Source of the DNA: Spirometra erinaceieuropaei
Taxonomy: Eukaryota; Platyhelminthes; Cestoda; Diphyllobothriidea; Diphyllobothriidae
Assembly (NCBI GenBank): GCA_902702965.1
Contig: CACRXP010000038.1
Location: 1,477,459-1,541,458, forward strand
Direction: 5' to 3'
DNA: 64,000 nucleotides
The notes under the pieces were generated by a model that saw only the letters and a program-made list of their open reading frames with translations, ran no database searches and was not told the origin of the DNA. This document shows positions 10,904-21,570 of this stretch, one piece after another. A program made the position numbers and the translations under genes. How positions within the stretch are numbered: the first letter of the stretch is position 1; each line of letters opens with the position of its first letter.

Positions 10904-12029
10904 GTACGTTTAGTCAGGTCTTCTTTCGCCTTTATATTCACAAATAATCAATTTGCTAGCTCACTGCTCAACCAGGTCCGGCGGTAGCATCATCATACTG
11001 CCCACGATTTCTTGTTTATTAGACCTGAAGGTGTGAGTATTTTGAAGTCAGCCATCCGTTAATGGACAACGGTATGGAGAAGGACGCCACTTTACTGTCG
11101 GCAGTCTGTGAATCACGTCATAGGTGCTGTTACCTTGGCATCCATTCGCAGGCTTTTGCATAAAATTACAAAGCCAATAACAGTCACTTCCCCATGACTT
11201 CAAACTATCACTCAAACTTCTTCATTTTTCGGAATTTATTTTTTGTTTATTTTCAATTGCTGCGCTCATTTCCGTTGTCATACGAAAGCGTACGATGAGT
11301 CTTTCAGGAAAAATCCAAACAGTTATTGTGTTTTCCTGCATTTCGTCAGCTTACTGTCTAGTGCGCTACCCCACCCGTAGAACTCTCCTTATCACCAATC
11401 ACTTATGACAAGATCCACGATCTACCGGCAGTAAAATGGGGTCTTTTTCCATACCATTTACCCTGCAACTGGTCCCAAATGACATGCTCTACCTTCTGAC
11501 TTCAAACGGAGGGTTGGGTGTCAATGGTCCCTTCCTACTTTGACGTTGTTGCAACTTCCAAATTTTGTGTTATTCACCCTAATAAAGTCTGTTCCTGGTG
11601 GTGTGAGGAACCAGTACATGTGCTTTAAGCCTACTCGACGGAGAATGCTTGGTAAAGTACGGAGCCAACGTCCATCGCCGGGCGTCTTGACTTTGCCCAC
11701 CGTTGAAACGTGACCCATGTAAGAAGAACAGGTGAGGTAGATATCTCAAAAGTAATGTTCTCACGAACTAACGAGTTATATCTCACGGGCCCTTAGCATT
11801 AAAGGCAGCAAGTAAAATCGACCAGGGAATAATATAGAAATTCTGAACATTAAGTAGCCTGACAACAGAGCGCGACAGCTAAACAGACAAGCGAATCGGG
11901 TTGTGCAGGTGTGTTGTTTTTCGTCACATTTAAACAAGCAATCCGGGCAAAGAAAACGGGACTAAATTGTCAAATGTAAATTAGTCCGATACCTCAACAC
12001 AGTCCATTCCAATCTATCGCTGGGTAGGA
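10904..12029. other. Intron sequence, nothing recognised
   Basis: No recognisable gene or repeat was found between exon 2 and the CCCTAA-like repeat. Confidence 0.35.
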
Positions 12030-12330
12030 TGATTTATGTGGCCCCCTAAACACGATATTGAAATAGGTACACTCCGCTCAAGTAATAAAGGTGAACCTGC
12101 GCGTAATTCTGGGAAGAGCAAAATACTTCCATGCTATAACCCCAACCATTACCCTAATATAAAACTAAACTGTTGCCTTAATCTTGACCCTAACCCTACA
12201 CCAAACCTTGACTCTGCAGTTAACACTAGCCCATACCCTAATTCTAAACTCGATCTGGACTTACTTTGCCGCTAACTTTAAATCTAGCCTTAGACCTAAT
12301 CCTTAACCTAACCGCAACCTTAACCTAAGT
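12030..12330. repeat. Dispersed repeat with degenerate CCCTAA-like tract, copy 2
   Basis: It matches 2330-2625: same leader (aaacacgatattgaaatag), same transition into CCTAAC/CCCTAA variants, and ending aatccttaacctaaccgcaacc. Confidence 0.7.
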
Positions 12331-12965
12331 TGACTGAATACCACCCGTATTGCAGGCGGTTTCTCTTCCCATGTCAGCCCTACCCATCGATGTTTACGCC
12401 GAGAAAAATTAAAATATTTAGAGCATCCATTTTGGATTAGGGCCTTGTTAGTGTGCGTGGGTTGGACACACGGATATGTGTACCCCCTCCCCCGAAACAC
12501 AACGCAAAGTCAGCCTGCAATGCAGGAATGATCCTTTCGTGAGATGCAACGTGGTGTTCTTAAATATAGAAAATAAAGAAACCATAACACCACTACTTTC
12601 TTGATTAAATGCCGCAAAGTCAACTACAATATGGGAAAGCTGGTGGCGGTGGTAGGAGGCCTCGATGAGAGGAAAAGTAGTGCTCCTGAACGTATAAAAA
12701 GGGAAAGTTGCATTTTCGCTATAAACATGTTCTTAAACATAACGAGGCACTTTTTAAGGGGATAGTTCAGGCGGCACACGCCCGTGCTCTTCCACGTCTT
12801 TGCCTGTCATTGCTACCGTTTTGTTAAACGAAAGGACAATTGGAGCGCCCCAATTCCCTAAAACAAAGCGACACCAGAAATAGCACAGTTTCCTGACCGT
12901 GGGTCTCATTGGCACCTAAGGTCTCACTGTTGCCTTCTTCTACTCTCTTTTTTTTGCGGCTGCAG

Positions 12966-14974
12966 ACTTGACGCTACCCCGCGCATCTATCACCGTGATC
13001 GGCTACAGCAGCCTAAACAGCCCAGCCAACTTTGAAGACCGGTTGAATGACATGGGACGGGAGGACGTGGAGGTCTGTACATGGGGCGAGCATTCCGCTA
13101 GGGAGCGCTTCTGTTTCACCATCCGTGTGAACGGTTTGGCAGCTATTCCGCGGGCCGTGTACAATTCCATCGCCTTTACCTCAATCGCTGAAGCCGCCTC
13201 CTATGACTTGGCCACCGTTAACCTGATAGATCAGCAGGGCTACGAGCTAACGCCCTCAACCGATTCTGTGAAAGCACAAATACAACAGGAGTCCCAACCT
13301 ACCCCTCCACCTCCTGAAGACCCATCGGCCAACGTAAACCAGTCGAGACCATACCCCTTTGTAACGCTGCTCTACATGGTTATCCCAAGGAATTTTACCG
13401 CCTATCACGGCAGTGGTCGTGACCTACCGGATGAGGACCTGCTCCTGCCCCACGCTAATATTTGCACCCTAGCCTCTGAGGTGGCCCAGTTCAGTCGATG
13501 GGTCCTCGAGTCGCCGGAAGCGGACATCACGATAAGGGCCAATGGAGGCCTGCGGAATTCGGCAAACACCTCTCATTACGTGGACTGGCTGAATCAGATA
13601 AAGTGTCTCCACCGCGGTGACCTCATCACTGTCAGCGATTTTGTTCGCCTCTTCAAAGGCGACGCGGGCGAGAACTCAGATCTGGACATTCAAACAGCCC
13701 TGACAGTTGCGGGCAACTGCTTCGCTATCACAGTCCTCGTGCTTGGTGTGATGCTAGTACGTCGCATGTTCAATGAACTGACAGAGGTGCGGAAGGATGT
13801 CTGGCGCATCACTGAGCTAGACATTGTCCCCGCCTATGCCACCCAGGCACGATCCTCCGTCAGCTCGGATGCCCAACTTCCCAGGCTCCCAACTACTTGT
13901 GGTAGTGATGGGACTGTCAGCGTAGCCACGTCTCCAGCGGCCTCCTACTCAGCTGCCGCAGATGACTCTAAGGTGGTCTTTGCTATCTACAAATCTGTCA
14001 GCGTGGCTCTTCAGCCTACACAGCTCCAGCTCTCAACTGACTTCGACTACGACACTCGTAGGAGTTTAGTCGAGCTGCGAAAACTGGTTCATCGCAATGT
14101 CCAGCGCTTCTACGGGCTGGCAGATCTTTCCGAGAAGCGGGACTGTCTGAACGAAAACCAAAACACACGCTTTGGCTTCTCCGCGGGCGATCAGTTCTCC
14201 GAGCGGTACAGCTTCGCCCTCGCTGGTCCCGAGGTCTCAATGTATTACGCTGTGATGGAGCAGTGTTCCAGAGACAGCCTCTTCTTCTTCCTCCACTGTT
14301 CCAGCCTGCCGCTTCCGGAGGAGTTGAAGTTGCCTCTGATCTCTTCTCTGGTCTCAGGTCTGGAGTATCTGCACAATAAGCGCATAGTGCATGGGAAGCT
14401 GAACTCCCAGTGTTGTTACTTTGATCACAATTTCACCATTAAGATTGGTGACTGGCATTCGCTGGAAAGGTTAGAACGCCAGGGTTGTCTCCACGCACAT
14501 GATCTTTACAAGCCCTGTCGACTTCGTGCCTATCTGCAGCAGCTGCGACTTATTCATGAGCACAACACGATGCATAGGTATCTGGACAATGTAGACAACC
14601 AGTCAGTCATGCTTTTGCGATGGCGACCCCCCGAATGTCTTCTGCAGGAGCTTCCTTACGTTCAAGCTGTGCTGGCACGGCAGGAGATGGAACCGGGTGA
14701 GGATGACGAGCTGGAGACAAAAGAAAGTGACCTGGACACGGACGAGGAGGAGGGGGAGGAGAGGGTGGCCCTTTGTCCAGAGGAAATCCCACTTCAACAT
14801 GCTCTGGACCAATCCGTCGATACGTACAGCCTGGGAATCATGATAAACGAAATTTGGGGCCGTAATATCCCCTTTTCTGACAGTTATCCTCTATTCAACA
14901 ACGAAATGGACCTTTTGGCTGCAATTGCAGACGGGAGTTTACTGCCCGAGGCTGACGGATCTATGCCAGAAACG
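12966..14974 (+). CDS. Receptor guanylyl cyclase-like, membrane helix and kinase-homology domain exon
   Basis: This 2,009-base exon follows acceptor gcggctgcag and ends at ACG|GTGAGA. Numbering from its first full codon, residues 1-240 are the membrane-proximal ectodomain with possible N-glycosylation sites (for example NFT and NTS). Residues ~243-264 are a hydrophobic membrane helix, and ~265-285 a juxtamembrane stretch (ELTEVRKDVWRITELD) typical of receptor cyclases. From ~335 to the end lies a kinase-homology domain: a degenerate nucleotide loop, LVHRNVQRFYGL, MEQCSRDSLFFFLH, and HGKLNS in place of the kinase HRD loop followed by KIGDW in place of DFG. Loss of HRD/DFG is normal for this family, whose kinase-like domain is regulatory. 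Unusual is an acidic insert (EPGEDDELETKESD and on, coded by 14688-14765) before the VDTYSLGIMINEIWG helix. The 85 in-frame bases after the donor up to 15058 are intron. Confidence 0.88.
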
Positions 14975-15127
14975 GTGAGATATGATATTGTACTACAGTC
15001 TTTTTCGCAGATGAAACATTTCAAAGTCTACAATAACCATAATAGTAATAGAGAGTAGCAACTATTCATTCTGTGCAGACGGCATGCAAGGTCGAGATAA
15101 TGTCCACTCTTACACACACACACACGC

Positions 15128-15330
15128 GACAGTTCAACCATCGATTTCGACGATGTCCAACGTGTGCCCCACAGACCGCCTTGTGTGAGCAGGGACGGTG
15201 ACTTACGCAGGGGTTTATAGTGCCAGTAGACTTGCGTAGCATCTACCTACACTCTCTCCTCCTCCTCCCCCGCCTGAGCCCGGTGTCAAGACAGAGTCAA
15301 GAAGACCGGAGACGGGGGAGGCCGCAGGTG
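15128..15330. repeat. Dispersed repeat C, copy 1
   Basis: It starts gacagttcaaccatcg and ends gtcaagacagagtcaagaag. It is shared with 15618-15790 and 58268-58460 and preceded by a short CA run (15114-15126). Confidence 0.65.
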
Positions 15331-15587
15331 GATGGCTCGGACGGATCCTCGCCTTGGCGCTCCACTCCACACCCCCTGGTCCACACAACAATGACCAGGA
15401 TTTTGACTGCCACAACAATGGAGGGTGTGACAGTGATTACAGTTGTGCGACGACTGTCGACAACAGAGACTGCCAGCGCACCCCCTAGATGATGGCATTT
15501 GTTATTGCGCACAGATAACGCCTGCCAGTATACGATGTGGCCCCCGTGTTTGTCCAGCGCATCTAACACGTGGCCCCTTTGGGAGGC

Positions 15588-15790
15588 AAACACACACACA
15601 CACGCACACACACACGATAGTTCTACCGTGGTTGCCGACGATGTCAACTGTGTGCTGCACAGCAGGGTGAGAACAGGAAGGGCAACTTGCGCGCGAGCTA
15701 TTTTAAAGTGATAATAGGCTTGCACTGCATCTGCAGCACTCACTTCTCCTCCACTCATCTCAGCCTGGCGTCAAGACAGAGTCAAGAAAA
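15588..15790. repeat. CA microsatellite and dispersed repeat C, copy 2
   Basis: A (CA)n tract at 15590-15617 is followed by a repeat C copy ending gtcaagacagagtcaagaa. The microsatellite sits at the same side of the repeat as in copy 1. Confidence 0.65.
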
Positions 15791-16649
15791 TCAAAATAGG
15801 GATTAGGCAAAGTGGTTGAAAAAGCTAACCAGCCCGTGTACGCGTGCCCCACGCTCCTCGCTTGCGTGGAAAGAGGATCAGTGGTTCGCATAGACAAGAG
15901 AGGGTCGGCCCGGATTCCAACCGAATGGCGGTACCATAGAGGCCATACTCAGAATGATTCATTGCCGTTTAGCTCGCCCTCCAGACACGACAGAGTTACG
16001 TAGCCCCTTAAGTCATGGTTTTTTAGTGCACCATGTTGGTTCAAAAGAGCGACAGATTGTTTATAGTGAGGAATATGCGCTGAGACATTGCGCTTCACTC
16101 ACTCTCTCTCTCTTCCCTCTCCATCCTTGCCATTAACAAAGCAATATACTGCCCGTGACCCAAATCACGAAACTTGTTGACAGAAACTGATATGAGAATT
16201 TTTAAGCACCTTAAATGCTGCGCATTTTGCTCGCTCGTCCAACTCCTTCAAGTAAATGTCCTTTATTGTACAGAAAATGTGTCTGCGCAATTTAATCAGG
16301 CGAAATGTTCACAAGCTTGAGCGAAAATAAACATTACTAAATAATCGGCCCATTTGAGAAAGTTTTATAATTGGTTGAAAACATATACGTTGTTGACTTT
16401 TGGTGCGGACGCTCATTTTATTCGACAATAAGGTTTCATATTTGGGTGAGTCTTCATATGTGACCAAAATTACCATCTATATGAAAAAGAACGCCTGAGC
16501 GTTCACTGCTTAGGTACATGTCTTCAAGAAGTATTTAATACATAATCTATCCTTATGGGCAGTCCATTGAAAACACTGAAAATCATGAAGTATCCAGCAT
16601 TATTTCAGGGTGATCTGATATTCAACGCAATCATGAACAAACAAAAAGT

Positions 16650-17290
16650 GCAAATTATTTTAGGGAAGAAAATCTTTCGTTATATGCATAAGATGTTATA
16701 CCTACGATGACACCTGTCAATTCTATGGCGATTTATTAGTCACTGAATGGCCAGGCAACATGACTTTATGAAAACTTTTATCCCTATGAAGTCCCTATCA
16801 GCGAAATCACGCAAAATCCCGTTTGTCCTGGTAAATAGCATCTCAATTAATGCACAAGCAAAATACACAAATAATTCTCGAGAAACCGACTAGAAATCTA
16901 CACTCCGGACGTGGGCTGTTGGCAAACCGCCATACCGGACATTACACTGGTTTCCTAAAAGACATTTTAATGTAAACTTCATTAAAACACTACCGTTAAA
17001 CGCCATTCCATTTGTGCTGTTATATGTACACAGATTTTGCATGGACAGGCTTTCTGTGCATCTAAAAGTGAAATTTACTCATTCACAAGCATTTTAAACG
17101 TTTTCGGAACCTTCCGCTTCTTCAAAATTTTGGTATTTCTTATCAACGCATTAATGCCTTTAATATTTCTTTAAGCAGTTCAATTTCCTTAGGGCCATTG
17201 CTTATTAATATAGATATTGGGTCCATTCCTTTGTGTCGGTTTGCGAGTGATTAACAATAATTCGTAAATTCCCACACTTTTCACCAGATA
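16650..17290. repeat. Old dispersed repeat D, uninterrupted copy
   Basis: This copy lacks the MITE that splits the copy at 3660-5290. The homologous point reads ggacattacactggttt near 16937-16953, with a single TA. Confidence 0.65.
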
Positions 17291-17299
17291 GGTCACCTA

Positions 17300-17480
17300 C
17301 TGTATCACTCGTCGTGAACAATGAGGACCCCGTCATTGTCACTGATCGGGCTACGCAACTTTCTCGTCCCGTTGTGCCTTGGGACTCTCTCTCTCTCTCG
17401 AGCCCCGGCTGCAGCCGCACAGCGGCGTGTAATATAGGCAGAATAGCATTACCAACAAGAACAAGGGCGACTGGACATTA
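17300..17480 (-). repeat. SINE fragment (tRNA-derived family)
   Basis: Reverse orientation body: gatcgggctacgcaactt...gcagccgcacagcggcgtgtaatataggcag. The head is missing. Confidence 0.6.
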
Positions 17481-17672
17481 ATTTTTTATAATGAGGCAGT
17501 CTTGCTCTGAATCCATCTCACTCTATCTTCCCACACCCTTCTGCATTCCGGTGGCAAGACCAAGTCGTGACGAACAGAGGTCGGCCCGGACGTAGTGGCG
17601 GACACAGTTAAAAAGTTCGGGCAAAACCTGGTCCCCGAGCTTCCAATTCAATGATATTTTTAATAAAGGAGT

Positions 17673-18835
17673 TCAGAAGATGAAGATGCGATCACTGGAA
17701 CAAGAAATTTATTTGCCTGACGTTTCGGACTCTCACTCAAATCCATCATCAGAGACATTCGCAGATAAAGGTAATGGTGGCGCCAGGATTGCAGTATTTA
17801 TAGCACGTGGCTGCCGTAGGACCGTATGCGCATTGCAATTAACAGTTCTCGCAATCACCGCTGGGGCCGTAATTGATGCGGTGGTGGCTTGTCGGTTCGA
17901 GTCCGAGTCGTTAATTGCCGCGATTTCGTCATCCGTGCTGAATGCTGGTGTGACGATTGCTCGGCAAACTGGCTCACTGCCACCGTGATGATTGCTCGCC
18001 CGCGCCCTCCCCACGCGACTTATTCTCCTGCCCAGGGAAAATCGCAGTACGGAATAGGGTACCGGGAGGTCATTGGGCTTGTTGATGGATTGCGAGCCTG
18101 AGAACCATGATTCGAGCAGCTCGCGGCTCACGCGGTTGTCACCCCTTGCGAGGATTTCGGCCTCTTGAAATTTGAAAATATGGCCGGGTCCCGTCGAGTG
18201 TGCCGCCACCTGAGAGTTAGCGTCTCCCCGCCTCACTGCTGCTGCGTGCTCGGTAATTCGCGTACGGAGTAATCTCCCAGTTTCTCCGACATAATTGTTT
18301 TGTCCGCAACTATACAAGATCTGGTAAACGACTCCAGACGTTTCCTGCCGTGGCAGCGGGTCTTTTGGCCTCATGACTTGGCGCCTAATGGTTGCTTCCG
18401 GCCTGTGTGCAACCCCAACACCAAGTGGAGTGAGAAGACGACTGACGGCCTCCGAGACGTTCTTCACGTACGGAAGAGCCCGCCAAAATTTGGGGCCGGC
18501 TGGATTTGGTCTCTGGTGTCCTTTTCGTATGCACTGGTTGACAAAGTTGACCATTGGCTCTCATTACCCGTCGAAGATATTGTAATTCAGCAAACTTGTC
18601 TTCCATTTCACTGCAGTGCGTCTCAACGCACCGGTATAGCGCCCTTACGCAACTGCGTTTGTGACTGATCGGGTGGTTGCTATTGTCTTGCATCTTCCTC
18701 AAGTGAGAGTGTCTCAGGCCACTGCAGCCCCGACCCTCCGTTATACGTAGGACCGGTTTATCCTGTCGGTTGATAACCCCCCAAGCCAACACCGATACCT
18801 CGTTGCTATGGTGTAAAACTGAGGTTGGTTGTTTT
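17673..18835 (-). mobile_element. Penelope-like element 3' end: RT thumb, GIY-YIG endonuclease, hammerhead
   Basis: This is the best preserved Penelope end here. On the minus strand, 18792-18560 reads HPISHKRSCVRALYRCVETH and EMEDKFAELQYLRRVMRANG (end of the reverse transcriptase). After a frameshift near 18555, 18554-17733 reads FVNQCIRKGHQRPNPAGPKF, ALPYVKNVSEAVSRLL, then the endonuclease VVYQILYSCGQNNYVGETGR with RITEHAAAVRRGD and RELLESWFSGS. The GIY-YIG arginine and the distal glutamate are kept. The ORF stop lies inside a hammerhead motif (17714-17757). The rest of the reverse transcriptase is missing (5' truncation). Confidence 0.88.
17714..17757 (-). ncRNA. Hammerhead ribozyme motif of a Penelope-like element
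   Basis: On the minus strand: helix I 5' arm TGTCT, core CTGATGA, helix II closing with GGA/TCC, core GAAA, minimal helix III (A-C/G-T), cleavage triplet GTC, helix I 3' arm AGGCA. The two helix I arms pair over five positions with one G-U. A two-pair helix III is characteristic of hammerheads known from Penelope-like elements. The motif overlaps the end of the endonuclease frame. Confidence 0.75.
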
Positions 18836-19015
18836 TATCAAGGAAATAAATTATCAACTTTGAGATGGAACAACCTCGCTTTCCTCTCCCCCATACCGAT
18901 GACAAGACTGAGGCAAGTCGGCTGAGGAGGAGAGAAAGCAAATTGTCTAACTTGGTGCAGAGCCTCCGCCAAACGCGTGACACACGCGAGCATTAACACA
19001 CCCGATGATCCATCA

Positions 19016-19130
19016 ACCACTACCACCACCACCACCACCACCACTACCACCACTACCACCACCACCACCACCACCACCACCACCACCACCACCACCACCA
19101 CCACCACCACCACCACCACCACCACCACCG
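19016..19130 (+). repeat. (ACC)n trinucleotide array
   Basis: About 38 ACC/TACC units lie in an intron. The poly-Thr or poly-Val readings are artefacts of the repeat. Confidence 0.95.
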
Positions 19131-19396
19131 ACATAGCAACCACTGTCTGTCCTGTGGCCAAATACCACTCAAACTTCACATTTTAGCAAAAAGGTAATTA
19201 CACCCTAAGCCGTAGCTTTCTGTCTGCGCAACAGGAAGAGGACCGTTCAAGTGTGGCAACTTTTCTCCTTCGAAGGAAGAAGAATTCGGATCGATTAAAT
19301 CGGCATACTTTTGTGTCTACCTCCAACTTTCTTGAACTCGGTAATCATGAAAGGTTATTTCTCACCGATGCACACCTGACTCTTTTTACCTTTCAG

Positions 19397-19533
19397 ATCA
19401 ACATGATATTTTCTGGTTGCACCAGGCTGCTTCCAAGTCTGCGACCGACAGTCAGCACAATGAGAAAACAGCTGGCCCAAATGGAAATGAGCGGTCTGAG
19501 TGGACTCCAAATCTACCTGGATGTGGTTGACAG
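19397..19533 (+). CDS. Receptor guanylyl cyclase-like, end of kinase-homology domain
   Basis: The exon follows acceptor tacctttcag. It encodes INMIFSGCTRLLPSLRPTVS and on, which aligns with the C-terminal kinase-homology signature of receptor cyclases (a cysteine-tryptophan core followed by an arginine-proline and a hydrophobic helix). It then enters the linker that becomes the dimerisation coiled coil (LQIYLDVVD). The phase-2 end requires the donor to be AG|GCAAGT at 19534, a GC-type donor. No GT donor in the right phase is present there; the nearest GT (CAA|GTAACA) would break the frame with the next exon. Confidence 0.82.
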
Positions 19534-20786
19534 GCAAGTAACATTAAGTAGAGGCGTGGGTAAAACTTTCCTAGTTTGCGCGAACACGACTAGCTGCATT
19601 TCCCACTATTACCAATAAGTTGGAAGCTGACAGATTGTCTGCACTTCCTCACGTGAACTGTAAGAGTTCAGTCCGTGGAATAGGGGAATCGAACTGATGT
19701 ACAAAATTGCAAGTAGCTGGCATTTACGAGCAGTTGTCCGGCGCACTAGGGAGGGTTAACCTTGTTGACTGTTCATTGTCTCATCGCAATCTGACTGGAA
19801 GTTTGCAATTATAAAATTTTCTGAACAATGAAATGTGTGTCCAACCAGCATCTTAGCTGTTCGTTTACTAATATTCCTTATGCATTATGAGTCATGGTCC
19901 ATGCTCGTTGAGAAGTCTTATGGGATCCATGTGACATCTTCTCACTAACATGAATAAATGTTTGGTTTTTTTCAAGTGAGAAGTAAGCAACTTGTACTAT
20001 TGAAATTCGATACACAAGGTCGGTTCCAATGTCATCTGAAAATCGAAACACTCCGTAAAACTGGAAGACGCTATTTCTTCCAGTATAAACTTTGAAGAAG
20101 GGGTTATATTCTACCATTTGTTTTCAAGAAGGCCTATTTTGTGCGGACTGAGTATTAACTAACTTTAGATTTATAAGGACATATAAAGTCGATTAAACAA
20201 ATCCATACTACTGTACTAGGCATTTTTGGAGTGTGCTTTTCGCAGGCGGTCGAAAAGACGCGCACTTAAAGTGGACGTCCGGACGTGACCGAAATATCTT
20301 GCGATTAGGCTATATTATCACTAATATTACAATCCCACCTAAATAATCCTTTTTAAGGTAAACCACATTTCTGAAATTCGGGTAACGTTTCGTGAGATAA
20401 GTCACTTGGTATACCTTCAGAAAAGTGGTTATACAAAGCATTTAGTACTGCACAGAAAAATGTGTATGTCACTTTTTTAAAACGTTTACTTTACTCTGGA
20501 TCCTTATTATTAGCTTATTGTTTACGGACATATCCCAGTCGCAAAAATTTCTCATTTCCTGCGAAATTCGTTAGTAAAACTGTCGTAAGTAAATGCCAGT
20601 TCCGTCGCTCGCACCGAAGCCGACATGTCCAGACAAAAGTAATGCACGAGAAATGCAACAAAAAAACAAATCTTTACATGCCTTGGAATTTTTTAAAAGT
20701 AGTCTTCAGCAGGCAAAAAATACACCATATTCCTTATTTTTACAAAACCGACATGGTAAATAGTTAGCATGAATCCATCCATGCAG
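19534..20786 (+). other. Intron 4, probable GC-AG intron
   Basis: The donor reads CAG|GCAAGT and the acceptor ccatgcag. The intron contains a half copy of the palindromic MITE family (about 19935-20412). The stretches 19534-19930 and 20413-20780 show nothing else recognisable. Confidence 0.7.
19935..20412. mobile_element. Palindromic MITE family, diverged right-half copy
   Basis: The segment ends aaccacatttctgaaattcgggtaacgtttcgtgagataagtcacttgg then TA, matching the right terminus of the ~970 bp family with many changes. The left half was not found. Confidence 0.5.
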
Positions 20787-21009
20787 GAAGATGAAACAAG
20801 CAGAGAAGAAGATTGCGGCGTTAGAGGACGAGGAGAAGCGATTGAATGCCGTGGAGACAGCAATTTTAAATGAATGCCTTCCCAAACCCATCGCCGAGCG
20901 AGTTGGCAGAAAGGAGCCGATACCTACCACGTACCACGAGGAAATGACAGTTGGCGCGATCAACCTGCTCAATTTCTACGAAATAACAAAATCCCTAGCC
21001 AATGACGAG
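20787..21009 (+). CDS. Receptor guanylyl cyclase-like, coiled coil and start of cyclase domain
   Basis: This exon begins with a charged coiled coil (MKQAEKKIAALEDEEKRLN), the linker that dimerises receptor cyclases. ILNECLPKPIAERVGRKE follows, matching the family's LLYxxLPxxVAxxLKxG motif almost position by position. The next strand, EMTVGAINLLNFYEIT, lies where active enzymes have VTIYFSDIVGFT. The metal-binding Asp there is Asn and the glycine two residues on is also Asn. The exon ends GAG|GCAAGT, a second GC donor, in phase 0, and joins ANDE to IAASLNRLNRLM in the next exon, in register with the family's MQVVTLLNDLY helix. Confidence 0.85.
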
Positions 21010-21491
21010 GCAAGTCTAATTACCGTTTTGATGAAAAAATTAAAGTTTGCGCTGTGGGGGCCGATGGGGAGAATAGATGATCGACGAGAATAATGTCTTT
21101 AGCACTCCAAATTTTCAAAAATACAATATTTTTTGTCGCAGGAGGGATTGCCGAGATCGCACCTGAAAGGGGTTAAGTAAGAATTTGACGGCCGTGAGAA
21201 TTTTCTAACTACCGGATGATCTGTCTTTGCCTTGTGAAGGAAACCGCAGTGACTATCCGTTCTCCTAAAACGCGTACATATTTGTGCAACCCCTACAGGG
21301 ACGCCGAGAAGCGCACTAACATGGATTTCGGTCTCCTAACCACGAGGTGAAGAGAGAGCTGAAGGGATGGGCTCCCTGTCAACGTGCCGTGGTAGATTAA
21401 GGCTCATTGTCTGCAATATAATGAGGAATGCATTGATTTTTTGCGCGGATAGAGTCTCTTATGTCCGTTTCACTCTCTCTCTCTCCCTCTG

Positions 21492-21570
21492 GAAGATGCG
21501 ATCACTGGAACAAGAAATTTATTGGCCTGACGTTTCGGATTCTCACTCGAACCCATCATCAGAGACAATC
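21492..21570 (-). mobile_element. Orphan Penelope-type terminal segment with hammerhead motif
   Basis: It shares gaagatgcgatcactggaac, caagaaattta and the hammerhead with 17673-17757, but no endonuclease frame is recognisable next to it. The hammerhead occupies 21524-21567 on the minus strand: TGTCT, CTGATGA, helix II GGGTT/AATCC, GAAA, CGTC, AGGCC. Confidence 0.7.
21524..21567 (-). ncRNA. Hammerhead ribozyme motif
   Basis: All core boxes (CTGATGA, GAAA, GTC) are intact. Helix II pairs GGGTT with AATCC (one G-U). Helix I pairs GTCT with AGGC, and the outermost pair is lost relative to 17714-17757. Helix II differs from that copy at positions that keep pairing. Confidence 0.72.

Larger units (their letters stand above)
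14975..19396 (+). other. Intron 3 of the cyclase-like gene
   Basis: This GT-AG intron of about 4.4 kb is filled with repeats: two copies of a dispersed repeat with CA microsatellites (15128-15790), an older repeat (16650-17290), a SINE fragment, a Penelope-like element end with a hammerhead motif (17673-18835) and an ACC trinucleotide array (19016-19130). Nothing was recognised at 15800-16640 or 19190-19390. Confidence 0.75.

Noticed and set aside
18838..19186. Poly-Val and poly-Thr frames across the ACC array
   Set aside because: These are simple translations of the trinucleotide repeat; no flanking coding signal.
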